Source: Rhodothermaceae bacterium (GTDB lineage Bacteria > Bacteroidota > Rhodothermia > Rhodothermales > JAHQVL01). Taken from it: DNA of 38,783 nucleotides. The notes under the pieces are model-generated. The model searched no databases, had not been told where the DNA came from, and saw only the letters and a list, made by a program, of their open reading frames with translations. Below, piece after piece: positions 16,944 to 25,215 of the stretch (its first letter is position 1; each line of letters opens with the position of its first letter). Location: NCBI GenBank assembly GCA_019634345.1, contig JAHQVL010000083.1, positions 1-38,783 of the forward strand, in the 5' to 3' direction. The position numbers and the translations under genes were made by a program.

Positions 16944-18299
16944 TTAGCAACCAAGCTGTGCGCGTGATTGTGTGTCAGCTACAACCAGGCAGTTTCCTGA
17001 AGGAAGAGATGCTGGTACATAGCGATCCAAGTTGTTGTCATACAGACCGGATTCGATGAAAGTAACGAGATCGCTAATTTCGTCGTCGTTCAGGTCAAGA
17101 GGCTGAAACTCAGCAGCTAACTGACCGCTAGGTACAGAGCTGTTTTGAGCAATAGCTGTATTTTTGTACTCAACGACTTCGCGAACACTTCTGAAGTTAC
17201 CACCATGACCAAAGAATGGTGAATCGGTCAGGTTGTAGAGCTGAGGTGTTTTGAACTTGTAGTTGTCGTCAGGATTGCCCGTGAATCCACCACGTCCAAG
17301 GTTTGCACCTTCAGCAGCATTAGGTCCGTCTCCATAAACACCGGGGCCGTCCAGATTATTCATTCCCAGTGCATAGAATGTCATGGAGCTTAGTGCAGGT
17401 CCATTGTGACAATCAACACAACGTGCTTTGGTAAAGAATACGATAGCTCCGCGCTTTTCAGCTTCTGTCATGGCTTCTTTGTCGCCATCAAGCCAGCGTT
17501 GGAAAGGAGCCTGGTTAGAAAGCAGTGTACGTTCGTATGCTGCAATTGCAAGCCCTGCATTATCTGTAGAAATTGCTTCACCAGGGAATGCCTGCTCAAA
17601 CAAGTTCATGTACGTTGCGTTTGTAGCTGCAACTGACTCAGGTACATTACCCATTCTGTGTACTGTAAGTCCAGCAATAGCTTGAGTCTCTAAGCCTTCG
17701 AATCCTTTGAAGTTGTTGAAGATAGGAGTGCCTTCGCCCCACTGGCTCTGCGTTCCAGTGTTAGGTCCTGTAGCGCCAAACTGTCCATTCCAGAGGTTTA
17801 CAATCTGGTAAGCACCGTTCATTGCTGTAGGAGAGCGGATTGGCTGTACATCGAGAGAGTCGATTGGGTACATAGGATCATTTACGCGTGCTTCACCACG
17901 TGTTCCAAATCCAAGACCACCTTCACCTACACCCTGAATACGACCTGCCTGGAATCCAGCCGCTGCATTATGACAAGATGCACAAGAAGCAGTACCTGCT
18001 CCTTGAGGAAGTTTATTCTGGTTCAATAATCCCGTTTCGTGATACAGAAGCTGTCCTAGTGTTACTTTAGCTTGTGTAACAGGGTTGTTTGGGTCCTGAG
18101 GAATTGACGCAAAGTCATCACTTGCAGGCATGTTGAATGCCTCCATGTTGCTGTTGTGTACGGTTTGAGCCGCATCATTAAGCGCAGTTTCGAGCTGTTC
18201 GTCAAGCTCAGGATCATCGTCGCCACCACCAAAAAGGTCACAACCAACCAACAAGCCAGCCATTACTAAGAATACAGCCAGGCGCTGGGTTAATTGCAT
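16944..18299 (-). CDS. Di-haem cytochrome c peroxidase (CCP/MauG family) lipoprotein
   Basis: The 451-residue protein starts MQLTQRLAVF and has lipobox LLVGC (Cys20); a longer in-frame start at 18395 adds 32 non-signal residues and was rejected. Two c-type haem sites are present: CASCH (Cys106, Cys109, His110) and CVDCH (Cys294, Cys297, His298), in the spacing typical of bacterial di-haem peroxidases. The conserved blocks GLLNQNKLPQG, QPIRSPTAMNGAY, FKTPQLYNLTDSPFFGHGG and SVREVVEY are recognisable. It should reduce H2O2 in the periplasm, or act as a MauG-like oxidase. The lipid anchor fits a Gram-negative periplasm. Confidence 0.9.
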   Translation of the reverse strand: MQLTQRLAVFLVMAGLLVGCDLFGGGDDDPELDEQLETALNDAAQTVHNSNMEAFNMPASDDFASIPQDPNNPVTQAKVTLGQLLYHETGLLNQNKLPQGAGTASCASCHNAAAGFQAGRIQGVGEGGLGFGTRGEARVNDPMYPIDSLDVQPIRSPTAMNGAYQIVNLWNGQFGATGPNTGTQSQWGEGTPIFNNFKGFEGLETQAIAGLTVHRMGNVPESVAATNATYMNLFEQAFPGEAISTDNAGLAIAAYERTLLSNQAPFQRWLDGDKEAMTEAEKRGAIVFFTKARCVDCHNGPALSSMTFYALGMNNLDGPGVYGDGPNAAEGANLGRGGFTGNPDDNYKFKTPQLYNLTDSPFFGHGGNFRSVREVVEYKNTAIAQNSSVPSGQLAAEFQPLDLNDDEISDLVTFIESGLYDNNLDRYVPASLPSGNCLVVADTQSRAQLGC

Positions 18300-18550
18300 A
18301 GAGCGACGGAAAGAGAAAAATAAGGGTGCGCTTTCGGGTTCAGCAGAAACTACTTCGCTGTCCCGAAGCCCGTGCTTCGCAGTACTGATCATCATTACTC
18401 GTGTCTTTGTGAAATAAAGAGCTGGTTGTGTCCAGAGTTCTAGTGGGGGGAAGTGTATTGCGGGGATGTTTCAGATCTATTCGTTGCTTGCAAGTGTCGA
18501 ATAAAAACTGATACCCCATCAAATTGGTGACAATTCATGCTCCGAACTGT

Positions 18551-18650
18551 CACGAAAATATGCGAGTTAGCCTATTCGGTGATTCGATTGCCTCAGAGCA
18601 ACCCGTATAGTTAGAAGTTGCTTTCTGGCGATCAATCGCATATTTTCGTG
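18551..18650. repeat. 15-bp perfect inverted repeat, 70-bp spacing
   Basis: CACGAAAATATGCGA at 18551-18565 has its exact reverse complement at 18636-18650. The match stops sharply on both sides. No transposase or direct repeat is nearby. It may be a pair of regulator sites or the stem of a structured RNA. Confidence 0.6.
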
Positions 18651-18831
18651 CAAAAAAGTATCGCTCACATGGCTATCTGGAATAAGTTTTCGGCTCATAG
18701 GCTCATGAGTTTAAGCGCATCTTGCGACAATATTTTGCCTGTAAAACCATTTGCTTTCCGTAGCAAGCTATTAATAGGCGCTTTTTAGGTCACTATGACT
18801 GTATTCCGGGTACTTATTTGAAAATGTGAGT

Positions 18832-18854
18832 TGCTGTCGGAAAACACGACAGCA
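18832..18854. promoter_or_regulatory. GC-rich 8-bp hairpin in the kinase leader region
   Basis: TGCTGTCG (18832-18839) and CGACAGCA (18847-18854) flank a 7-nt loop, 117 bp upstream of the kinase start. There is no T run after it on the plus strand. A regulatory hairpin or operator is possible. Confidence 0.4.
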
Positions 18855-18971
18855 CACATTATTGTGATCTTCCCAGACGTTAGAGCCCAAATGCAACTGG
18901 TCTTCATAGTGCTATGATTAATGAAGCAGTAGGCACTTTTTCTTGTTTGGAGTATAAATTAGTAGGAGCGT

Positions 18972-19952
18972 ATGCGGCCGGAATGTACGATTGAGGAAGC
19001 ACGTGCCTTAGCGCGGGACCTGTACGGGATTAAAGGAGACATCAAGCAGTTAGCCAGTTATAGCGATCAAAATTTTTTGGTCGGACGAGAATACGTGTTA
19101 AAAGTGGCTAATTCCTCGGAGCCAGAACCTGTTCTGCGATTCCAACAGGCTGCATTACAGCACGTATATGATGTAGACCCCTCGCTTAATACGCCGCAGG
19201 TCATTTCAATGTCAGATGGGAGGACACTGGCGCTGTGGGATAAAAAGCACCTCGTTTGGATGGTGAATTACATTCCTGGTCAGTTTATGTCCGATGTGAA
19301 AGACCCTTCGCAGGAATTACTCTTTTCTCTTGGTGCTTATCTTGGACGTTTGGATCACGCACTGCACCCCTTCAGCCATGAGGCGATGCGCCGAGATCTT
19401 CAATGGGATCTGCAAAATGCCAGCCGGCTAGAAAGTTTTCTGACCTACATAGAGGACACAGATCAAAAGGAGCTTGTCAGCCAGTTTCTACAGCGTTTCA
19501 ATACACGTGTAGCCCCACGATTTATGGACCTTCGAGCGTCGGTGATCCATAATGATGCAAACGACAACAATATTCTGGTAAGTAAAACAGCAGATCAGAT
19601 TAAAGGAATCATCGATTTTGGTGATATGGTGTATAGCTATACGATTTGCGAGTTGGCAATTGCGGTAGCCTACATGATCCTGGACAAGGAGGATATCCTG
19701 GATACTGCAGGTTCAATTGTGAAAGGATATCACAGCACCTATTCTCTGCAGCCAGTTGAATTAGATGTGTTATACGACCTGATCTGTATACGATTGTGCA
19801 CGAGTGTATGCATGTCCGCCAGAGAACGAAGGAAGGCTCCTGATAACGAGTATCTGGCTATCAGTGAGAAGCCGGCATGGAGGGCGTTGCATCAATTGGC
19901 TGAGATCGACCCGTCAGAAGCCAGGCAGGCTTTTGCAGAAGCAACTCAATAG
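18972..19952 (+). CDS. Hydroxylysine-kinase-like phosphotransferase (APH fold)
   Basis: A 326-residue cytoplasmic kinase of the choline/aminoglycoside phosphotransferase fold. Landmarks are SYSDQNFLV...YVLKVAN (nucleotide-binding strand with Lys44), VNYIPGQ, LGAYLGRLDHAL, the catalytic loop VIHNDANDNNIL (His193, Asp195, Asn200) and IDFGDMVYSY (Asp215). From memory of the family, these blocks align well with animal hydroxylysine kinase (HYKK/AGPHD1), which makes 5-phosphohydroxylysine with GTP. The presence of the matching PLP lyase at 23818 supports the call. A good Shine-Dalgarno AGGAG (18964-18968) fixes the start. The HGD motif is HND here. Confidence 0.82.
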   Translation: MRPECTIEEARALARDLYGIKGDIKQLASYSDQNFLVGREYVLKVANSSEPEPVLRFQQAALQHVYDVDPSLNTPQVISMSDGRTLALWDKKHLVWMVNYIPGQFMSDVKDPSQELLFSLGAYLGRLDHALHPFSHEAMRRDLQWDLQNASRLESFLTYIEDTDQKELVSQFLQRFNTRVAPRFMDLRASVIHNDANDNNILVSKTADQIKGIIDFGDMVYSYTICELAIAVAYMILDKEDILDTAGSIVKGYHSTYSLQPVELDVLYDLICIRLCTSVCMSARERRKAPDNEYLAISEKPAWRALHQLAEIDPSEARQAFAEATQ

Positions 19953-19973
19953 GGTTGAGAAATTAACTTCAGT

Positions 19974-21728
19974 TTAATGAAATCGAATACTCGACAGCAT
20001 TTCTGATACAGCCTCCTCCTCAATCAATATCCCATTCTCTGTATAATAGGCCTGTTCCGGTCGGTTTGCTGTCCCTGTTAACTTGATCTGGTAACTCTTG
20101 TCTCCCTTGACGGCATAGAAAGAATAGATCAAAAACCTGCTGTGCTTAAACTCCTCATTAACATCTTGACGATATGGGAATTCACTTTCATACAGAAAGC
20201 CTGAATCCGCATTAAAAGGGATCTCCGTTTTATCTAGTTGCCGTACCAGCCTGTAATTGCGATAGTTAGGTTGATGATCTTTCGGTTTATCACATAACTC
20301 GGGAATGCCTTTTCGATAGTTCATACACTTCCCTTCTTTCCATAAATTTCGTGCTTTGCGGCTCTTGCGGGTATTGTAGGTGATGGATAGCCCATATGTG
20401 TAGAATTTTAGTTTTCCCTCTATTAATTCTTGGAAATTGTCCTGGGTCATATTCGTGAAATGGTAATTATTTCTGCCGTAGAGCGTCTTCTCAGGAAGTA
20501 GACGGGCCATCCATATCTTTTTCTTGTCATACATGTGGTGAATGTCGGGAGGTGTACTATCAAGATAGTCTTGGTAGGCATTCTTGCGAGTGCTTCTATA
20601 TTCATTGCCTACTATCCATTCATCAGGTAGTTTGAAAGAAAATCCAATGTCTTTAAGGGCAATTACATTTGAATCGGTTGTGGGGTTTGAGCTGTCCGAA
20701 CTGCACGATAACAGAAGGGCCGGGATGAGTAGAAAAGCAGGTATGAACATCCTTTTAATTACTGGCCTACGGATTGAATACGTCTGCATGCCAGCTACTC
20801 TTCTTTTCAGTGCCGACTTTGACTTGACCATAGAAATGAAGGAAGGGGATTGGGACGAGTTAGAAAAGCGGAGGAGTAATCGTGCGTAGTCCGCTGTAGG
20901 TACGATCTTGTGACGGATAACCTCATGGTCGCAAGATAATTCCCGGTAGATGCCAAGGTCTCGGCGAATAAGAAGAACAAGAGGATGAAGGAGGAAAAGG
21001 GACGACAGCACGTGCGCGGTTAATCCCAATAAAAAATCATTTCGCTGTACATGAATCAGTTCATGAAGTAATGTGGCATTAAGTGCGTCTTTCTCCGATA
21101 GGATATGTTCAGGAACTACAATGACGGGCTTCTTCCATCCATACGTACAAGGAATTGATCCTGCAGGAGCTATCCGTAATTGAACACTCCGCTTGATACC
21201 CATTGATCGAGATAAGCGGTTCAGCGTGGAGAGTGCTTCCGAATCTGTGGCAGATTTAAGAACCGAAAAATGAGGACGCAATCGATAGAGTTTGAAACAG
21301 AGCCGTATTAAATAAATGGCAATAAGGGCTAGAATGAGAAGACTAATAGCTCCAATTAGTCTCGTATAGTCTATTGGCTTGGCTATCGTGGTCCTAGATT
21401 CTTCTGGATAGGTTAATTTAGATTGAGGTTGTTGATTTATCTGAGTGGTTGTCGCAAAATCTGTAATCCCATCCACATAGGCTGTAATTCCTTGAGGTAA
21501 ATTAGTGCCAGGCACTTCAGCAGAGGTCAAGGGCATGATTAGAAAGCCCAGAGGAAGTGAAAAAAGGAGCGCCAGGCAGGCATGGTAATGTATGACGGGT
21601 TGCCGCCGGCCTAGAAATTTGGAGATGAAAAAGAGTGGAAGCGCAGCAATCGTCCAGATTCCGAGCGGAATCCATAGATACTCGATGCTAAAACCTCCAA
21701 TCGAGTTGAGGTAAGATGTCCAGTCCAT
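19974..21728 (-). CDS. M56 (BlaR1/MecR1-type) membrane peptidase with unusual C-terminal domain
   Basis: 584 residues. Membrane helices lie at about 16-37, 46-66, 123-145 and 326-341. The gluzincin site HELIH (222-226) with YRELSCDHE (Glu263) downstream is intact. Such proteins sense an outside signal and cleave the partner BlaI repressor. The outer part (345-584) is not a penicillin-binding domain; it starts FSFKLPDEWIV like PsbP/Mog1-type folds. The last membrane segment, FIPAFLLIPALLLSC followed by SSDSSNP, looks like a lipoprotein leader with Cys342. The ATG overlaps the stop of blaI (TAATG), so translation is coupled. It is convergent with the kinase gene. Confidence 0.85.
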   Translation of the reverse strand: MDWTSYLNSIGGFSIEYLWIPLGIWTIAALPLFFISKFLGRRQPVIHYHACLALLFSLPLGFLIMPLTSAEVPGTNLPQGITAYVDGITDFATTTQINQQPQSKLTYPEESRTTIAKPIDYTRLIGAISLLILALIAIYLIRLCFKLYRLRPHFSVLKSATDSEALSTLNRLSRSMGIKRSVQLRIAPAGSIPCTYGWKKPVIVVPEHILSEKDALNATLLHELIHVQRNDFLLGLTAHVLSSLFLLHPLVLLIRRDLGIYRELSCDHEVIRHKIVPTADYARLLLRFSNSSQSPSFISMVKSKSALKRRVAGMQTYSIRRPVIKRMFIPAFLLIPALLLSCSSDSSNPTTDSNVIALKDIGFSFKLPDEWIVGNEYRSTRKNAYQDYLDSTPPDIHHMYDKKKIWMARLLPEKTLYGRNNYHFTNMTQDNFQELIEGKLKFYTYGLSITYNTRKSRKARNLWKEGKCMNYRKGIPELCDKPKDHQPNYRNYRLVRQLDKTEIPFNADSGFLYESEFPYRQDVNEEFKHSRFLIYSFYAVKGDKSYQIKLTGTANRPEQAYYTENGILIEEEAVSEMLSSIRFH

Positions 21729-22153
21729 TAGGTGTCTTGATTGTCGGGAGACTGATTATTGGGAGAGTGCGAGTTGTGGAGGTTTTCGATGAGCGTACGG
21801 ATTTCCTGCAATTCTGAATCAGATAGGTTTTCATGCTTTACCAGCGATTCAACCAGATCAACAGGCGATCCAAGAAATACCTTGTTAAGAATACCCGATA
21901 ACAGGTTGTGTTTTACCTGAGAGGGCGGGCGAGCCGTGCTATACACATACGCATTCCCTTCCTGTGTGAAACTCAAGTAACCCTTATCCGCTAACTTTCT
22001 AAGTGAGCTCATGACCGTTGTGTATGCGATCTGCCGGGTCTTTAAAATGTGCTGATGGATCTCAGCCACGGTTGCCGGCCCCTCTTCCCAAACGAGCTGC
22101 AAAAGCTCCAATTCGGACTCACCCAGTGGCCCCAGAGATGGTTTTTTCCTCAT
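21728..22153 (-). CDS. BlaI/MecI/CopY-family transcriptional repressor
   Basis: A 141-residue winged-helix repressor: LGESELELLQLVWEEGPATV (helix 1-2), IAYTTVMSSLRKLADKGYLS (recognition helix) and YVYSTARP (wing), then a dimerisation tail with the usual cleavage region. It pairs with the M56 protein encoded by the overlapping downstream gene. The two tandem 16-bp dyads just upstream are the likely operators and would give autoregulation. No beta-lactamase gene adjoins the pair; the class C-like protein at 12532 is 8 kb away. Confidence 0.92.
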   Translation of the reverse strand: MRKKPSLGPLGESELELLQLVWEEGPATVAEIHQHILKTRQIAYTTVMSSLRKLADKGYLSFTQEGNAYVYSTARPPSQVKHNLLSGILNKVFLGSPVDLVESLVKHENLSDSELQEIRTLIENLHNSHSPNNQSPDNQDT

Positions 22154-22165
22154 GAAAGATATGAA

Positions 22166-22195
22166 TACTGTTTATGTAGTACTGTATATATAGTA
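22166..22195 (-). promoter_or_regulatory. Two tandem overlapping 16-bp dyads, likely BlaI operators
   Basis: TACTGTTTATGTAGTA (22166-22181) and TACTGTATATATAGTA (22180-22195) match at 14 of 16 bases and share two bases (TA). Each is an imperfect palindrome of form TACT-N8-AGTA, resembling the TACA/TGTA-type dyads of the family. They begin 13 bp upstream of the blaI start, so they probably overlap its promoter. BlaI binding is inferred. Confidence 0.7.
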
Positions 22196-22257
22196 GAATG
22201 TAAGGAAAACACTCTCCGAATCCAAATCGATCAAAGACTTTTGCTAATTTCAGCCCC

Positions 22258-22285
22258 TTTGAACTTTGAACTTTGAACCTAAAAC
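22258..22285 (-). repeat. Short heptamer array, GTTCAAA type
   Basis: Read on the minus strand: GTTTTAG (22285-22279) then three GTTCAAA units to 22258. The first unit contains the stop codon TAG of the transporter gene, as in the array at 4563. No inverted partner arm is evident. Confidence 0.85.
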
Positions 22286-23748
22286 CCTTCAGGAAATACA
22301 TCCGGCACAAATCCCCAAAGGGCAGGGAGTACAAAATAGGTGATAAGAGTGAGAAGCAGAATGGAAATTAAATTGAGTCCAATTCCTGATCGCATCATAT
22401 CAGGTATGGTTAAATAGCCAGAACCAAACACCACGGCATTGGGCGGCGTGGCAACTGGAAGCATAAACGCACACGATGCGGCTACCGTAGCACCAACCAT
22501 CAGTATATAAGGGTGTACATTGATGGTGACAGCCATTGCCGTAAGAACCGGCAGAATCATAGCCGTAGTGGCGAGATTCGAGGTGATCTCTGTGAGGAAG
22601 TTGACGCTGGTAATGAGGACCAGGAGAATCAAGATTAACGCAGCGCCTTCGAGCAATGTCATCTGTTGCCCAATCCATACGGCCAATCCACTCTCTTGAA
22701 ATCCATTGGCAATGGCGAGTCCACCGCCGAAGAGAAGAATAATGCCCCAGGGTAATTTGACTGCGGACTCCCAATCGATGAGTTTTCCGCCTTTCTCCTT
22801 CGACGCCGGAAGAAGAAATAATAGGATTGCTCCTATCATGGCAATGATCGTGTCATCAATCCCAGGAATAAAATGCTTGAGGACGAACGACCGGCTTATC
22901 CACGCAACAGCCGTCAGAGAGAAGACACCCAGGACCATCTTTTCTTCAAACGATAAAGGGCCTAGTTTGACCAACTGATCCAGGATCTCCCGCTTACCAC
23001 CAGGGAAGGTTTGCTTTTGAATCTTAAAGGCTACCCGAACCAGGTATTGCCAGCAAATGAAAAGCATCAGTATGGATATGGGGAGGCCAAACATGATCCA
23101 TCGGGAAAATGTGATTTCCACATTGTAGCTCTCCTGGACGATGCCGGCCAAAACCAGGTTGGGCGGGGTGCCAATTAATGTTGCCATGCCCCCAATTGAA
23201 GCACTATAAGCTATGGCAAGCATGAGCGCCTTTCCGAATACGGACTGCTCGTCTTCTTTTGTCGCTGGGTTATCCTTCAACTGAGTAACTATGGCCATGC
23301 CGATCGGAAGCATCATCACGGAAGTGGCTGTATTTGAAATCCACATCGACAAAAAGGCGGTGGCAATCATGAATCCCAATATCATGCTGCTTACATTAGT
23401 GCCGATTAGATTAATCGTGTTCAATGCAATCCGTTTATGTAAATTCCAGCGCTCGATGGCAATGGCAATGATAAAGCCGCCCATGTACAGGAAAATATAG
23501 CGGTGGCCGAATGCGGATGTCGTTGCAGCTAAATCGAGACCTCCTGATAAAGGAAACAGGATAATCGGTAGAAGTGCCGTAACTGCAATGGGGATCGCCT
23601 CTGTGATCCACCATATGGCCACCCATAGCGTGGAAGCAAGAATTGCATTTGCTTCCGGCGATAAATCCTCCGGGTGAAACGAAGTCAGCACGAGGATAAA
23701 TACTAAAGGGCCGGATACGAGACCTATTTGCTTAGAATTAAGCGACAT
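22279..23748 (-). CDS. SLC13/DASS-type sodium-coupled carboxylate transporter
   Basis: 489 residues and about a dozen hydrophobic segments. The two halves each carry the SNT-type sodium and substrate motif: ISNTATSVMMLPI and ITSNLATTAMILP, with AIWWITEAIPIAVTALLPI at the start and PVATPPNAVVF near the end. It should import di- or tricarboxylates, or related anions, with Na+. ATG 23748 (MSLNSKQIG) was preferred to the upstream 23814, which adds an unlikely 22-residue segment. It is divergent from the aminotransferase-like gene with 69 bp between them, so the two may share control. Confidence 0.9.
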   Translation of the reverse strand: MSLNSKQIGLVSGPLVFILVLTSFHPEDLSPEANAILASTLWVAIWWITEAIPIAVTALLPIILFPLSGGLDLAATTSAFGHRYIFLYMGGFIIAIAIERWNLHKRIALNTINLIGTNVSSMILGFMIATAFLSMWISNTATSVMMLPIGMAIVTQLKDNPATKEDEQSVFGKALMLAIAYSASIGGMATLIGTPPNLVLAGIVQESYNVEITFSRWIMFGLPISILMLFICWQYLVRVAFKIQKQTFPGGKREILDQLVKLGPLSFEEKMVLGVFSLTAVAWISRSFVLKHFIPGIDDTIIAMIGAILLFLLPASKEKGGKLIDWESAVKLPWGIILLFGGGLAIANGFQESGLAVWIGQQMTLLEGAALILILLVLITSVNFLTEITSNLATTAMILPVLTAMAVTINVHPYILMVGATVAASCAFMLPVATPPNAVVFGSGYLTIPDMMRSGIGLNLISILLLTLITYFVLPALWGFVPDVFPEGF

Positions 23749-23817
23749 AAAACGTAGGGGATTACACGGAGAACTAGACCGTAGAATAGCAAAAAATATC
23801 CGATAACCATACAACGC

Positions 23818-25116
23818 ATGACAAAATCTGAAATTTTATCCCTGAGAGAAAAACACCTGGGGAAGTCGCTATCGATCTCGTACAACAAGCCCCTCAAGAT
23901 TGTCCGGGGAGAGGGGCAATACCTGTTTGATGAGGAAGGACGTGCATTTTTGGATTGCGTAAATAATGTATGTCATGTTGGTCATTGTCATCCCCATGTG
24001 GTAGAGGCCGCTCAGAATCAAATAGCTCAGCTTAACACAAACACGCGCTATTTACATGACAACATTGTCAACTATGCCCGGCGTTTAACTGACAAATTTC
24101 CGGGAGATCTGAGTGTCTGCATGTTTGTTTGCACGGGCAGTGAAGCAAATGAGCTAGCCTTGCGCATGGCCCGGACATATACGAAGCGAAAAGGCGTGAT
24201 TGTGCTCAACGCGGCCTATCACGGACATACCACGGCACTCATAGATATCAGCCCCTATAAGCATGAGGGCCCTGGAGGGTATCCAACTCCTGAATATGTG
24301 CATAAAGTGACTATCTCGGACGGGTATCGCGGCCCTCATAAATACGATGACCCCAATGCTGCACACCGCTATGCTTCGGAAGTGAAAGCTGCAATTAAAA
24401 AGGCCCAGATGAATGAAATGCCAATTGGTACGTTCATCGCAGAGTCTTTGGTGAGTTGCGGAGGGCAAGTAGAACATGCACCCGGCTACTTGGAAAAAGC
24501 ATACGACTATGTAAGGGAGGCAGGTGGAGTTTGCATTGCAGATGAAGTCCAGGTTGGCTTTGGACGGGTTGGCAGTCATTTCTGGGGGTTTGAAACACAG
24601 GGGGTAATTCCTGACATTGTTACCGTAGGAAAACCGATTGGAAATGGCCACCCCTTAGCTGCGGTTATTACAACGCCTGAAATTGCGAACGCGTTTGCGA
24701 ACGGTATGGAGTATTTCAATACATTTGGTGGCAATCCTGTCTCGTGTGCGATTGGGTTGGCTGTTCTGGATGTCATTGAGCAGGAAGGACTACAGGCCCG
24801 TGCGCATAGGGTAGGCTCGTACTTAAAAGAAAGACTATCCGAACTGAAAACGAAGTATTCTTTAATAGGAGATGTAAGAGGCCGTGGGCTGTTTCTGGGT
24901 GTTGAATTCGTAAGAGATCAGGAAACGCTGGAGCCGGCAGATACAGAGGCCTCGTCGATCGTGGAAAAGATGCGTAATCGCGGCGTCTTACTGAGCACCG
25001 ACGGGCCCCTGCACAATGTGATCAAGATTAAACCACCCCTGCAGTTTAGCCAGGAAAATGCTGACACACTGGTCGACAACCTGGATGAGGTACTGGCTCT
25101 AAATGCAACCAAATAA
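23818..25116 (+). CDS. Class III aminotransferase-fold phospho-lyase (AGXT2L type)
   Basis: A 432-residue PLP enzyme: CTGSEAN (105-111), [17 protein letters not shown] (Asp242) and the PLP lysine Lys272 in [13 protein letters not shown]. The opening [20 protein letters not shown] and the [11 protein letters not shown] form are closer to the AGXT2L1/AGXT2L2 branch (phosphoethanolamine or 5-phosphohydroxylysine phospho-lyases) than to ordinary omega-transaminases. These enzymes eliminate phosphate and ammonia, giving an aldehyde. With the HYKK-like kinase at 18972 it would complete hydroxylysine breakdown to 2-aminoadipate semialdehyde. An ethanolamine-phosphate or plain transaminase role cannot be excluded. 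Confidence 0.85.
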   Translation: MTKSEILSLREKHLGKSLSISYNKPLKIVRGEGQYLFDEEGRAFLDCVNNVCHVGHCHPHVVEAAQNQIAQLNTNTRYLHDNIVNYARRLTDKFPGDLSVCMFVCTGSEANELALRMARTYTKRKGVIVLNAAYHGHTTALIDISPYKHEGPGGYPTPEYVHKVTISDGYRGPHKYDDPNAAHRYASEVKAAIKKAQMNEMPIGTFIAESLVSCGGQVEHAPGYLEKAYDYVREAGGVCIADEVQVGFGRVGSHFWGFETQGVIPDIVTVGKPIGNGHPLAAVITTPEIANAFANGMEYFNTFGGNPVSCAIGLAVLDVIEQEGLQARAHRVGSYLKERLSELKTKYSLIGDVRGRGLFLGVEFVRDQETLEPADTEASSIVEKMRNRGVLLSTDGPLHNVIKIKPPLQFSQENADTLVDNLDEVLALNATK

Positions 25117-25162
25117 ATCCTTTGGGATTCACCGGGTTGGTCTCTAGTTTCTGGATATTTTT

Positions 25163-25194
25163 AACCTGAAACCTGAAACCTGAAACCTGAAACC
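25163..25194 (-). repeat. Heptamer array, 4 x AACCTGA
   Basis: Four exact AACCTGA units (TCAGGTT on the minus strand) plus a partial unit lie between the convergent phospho-lyase and alkane monooxygenase genes. A degenerate opposite arm may be present around 25134-25154 (GGTTGGT, GTTTCTG). Confidence 0.88.
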
Positions 25195-25215
25195 GATCAA
25201 ATACATCGTACCGAT

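Larger units (their letters stand above)
18300..18971. other. Longest gene-free stretch, with two structured elements
   Basis: The 672 bp lie between the divergent peroxidase and kinase genes. They contain a 15-bp perfect inverted repeat (18551-18565 with 18636-18650) and an 8-bp hairpin (18832-18854), listed separately. The minus-strand extension of the cytochrome frame (18300-18395) has no homology. No tRNA or small ORF could be supported. Confidence 0.6.

Noticed and set aside
18551..18650. Insertion-sequence terminal repeats
   Set aside because: Only 70 bp lie between the arms, with no transposase and no flanking target duplication.
24154..24651. 165-codon minus-strand ORF
   Set aside because: It is a shadow inside the phospho-lyase gene, whose protein has clear PLP motifs over the same bases.
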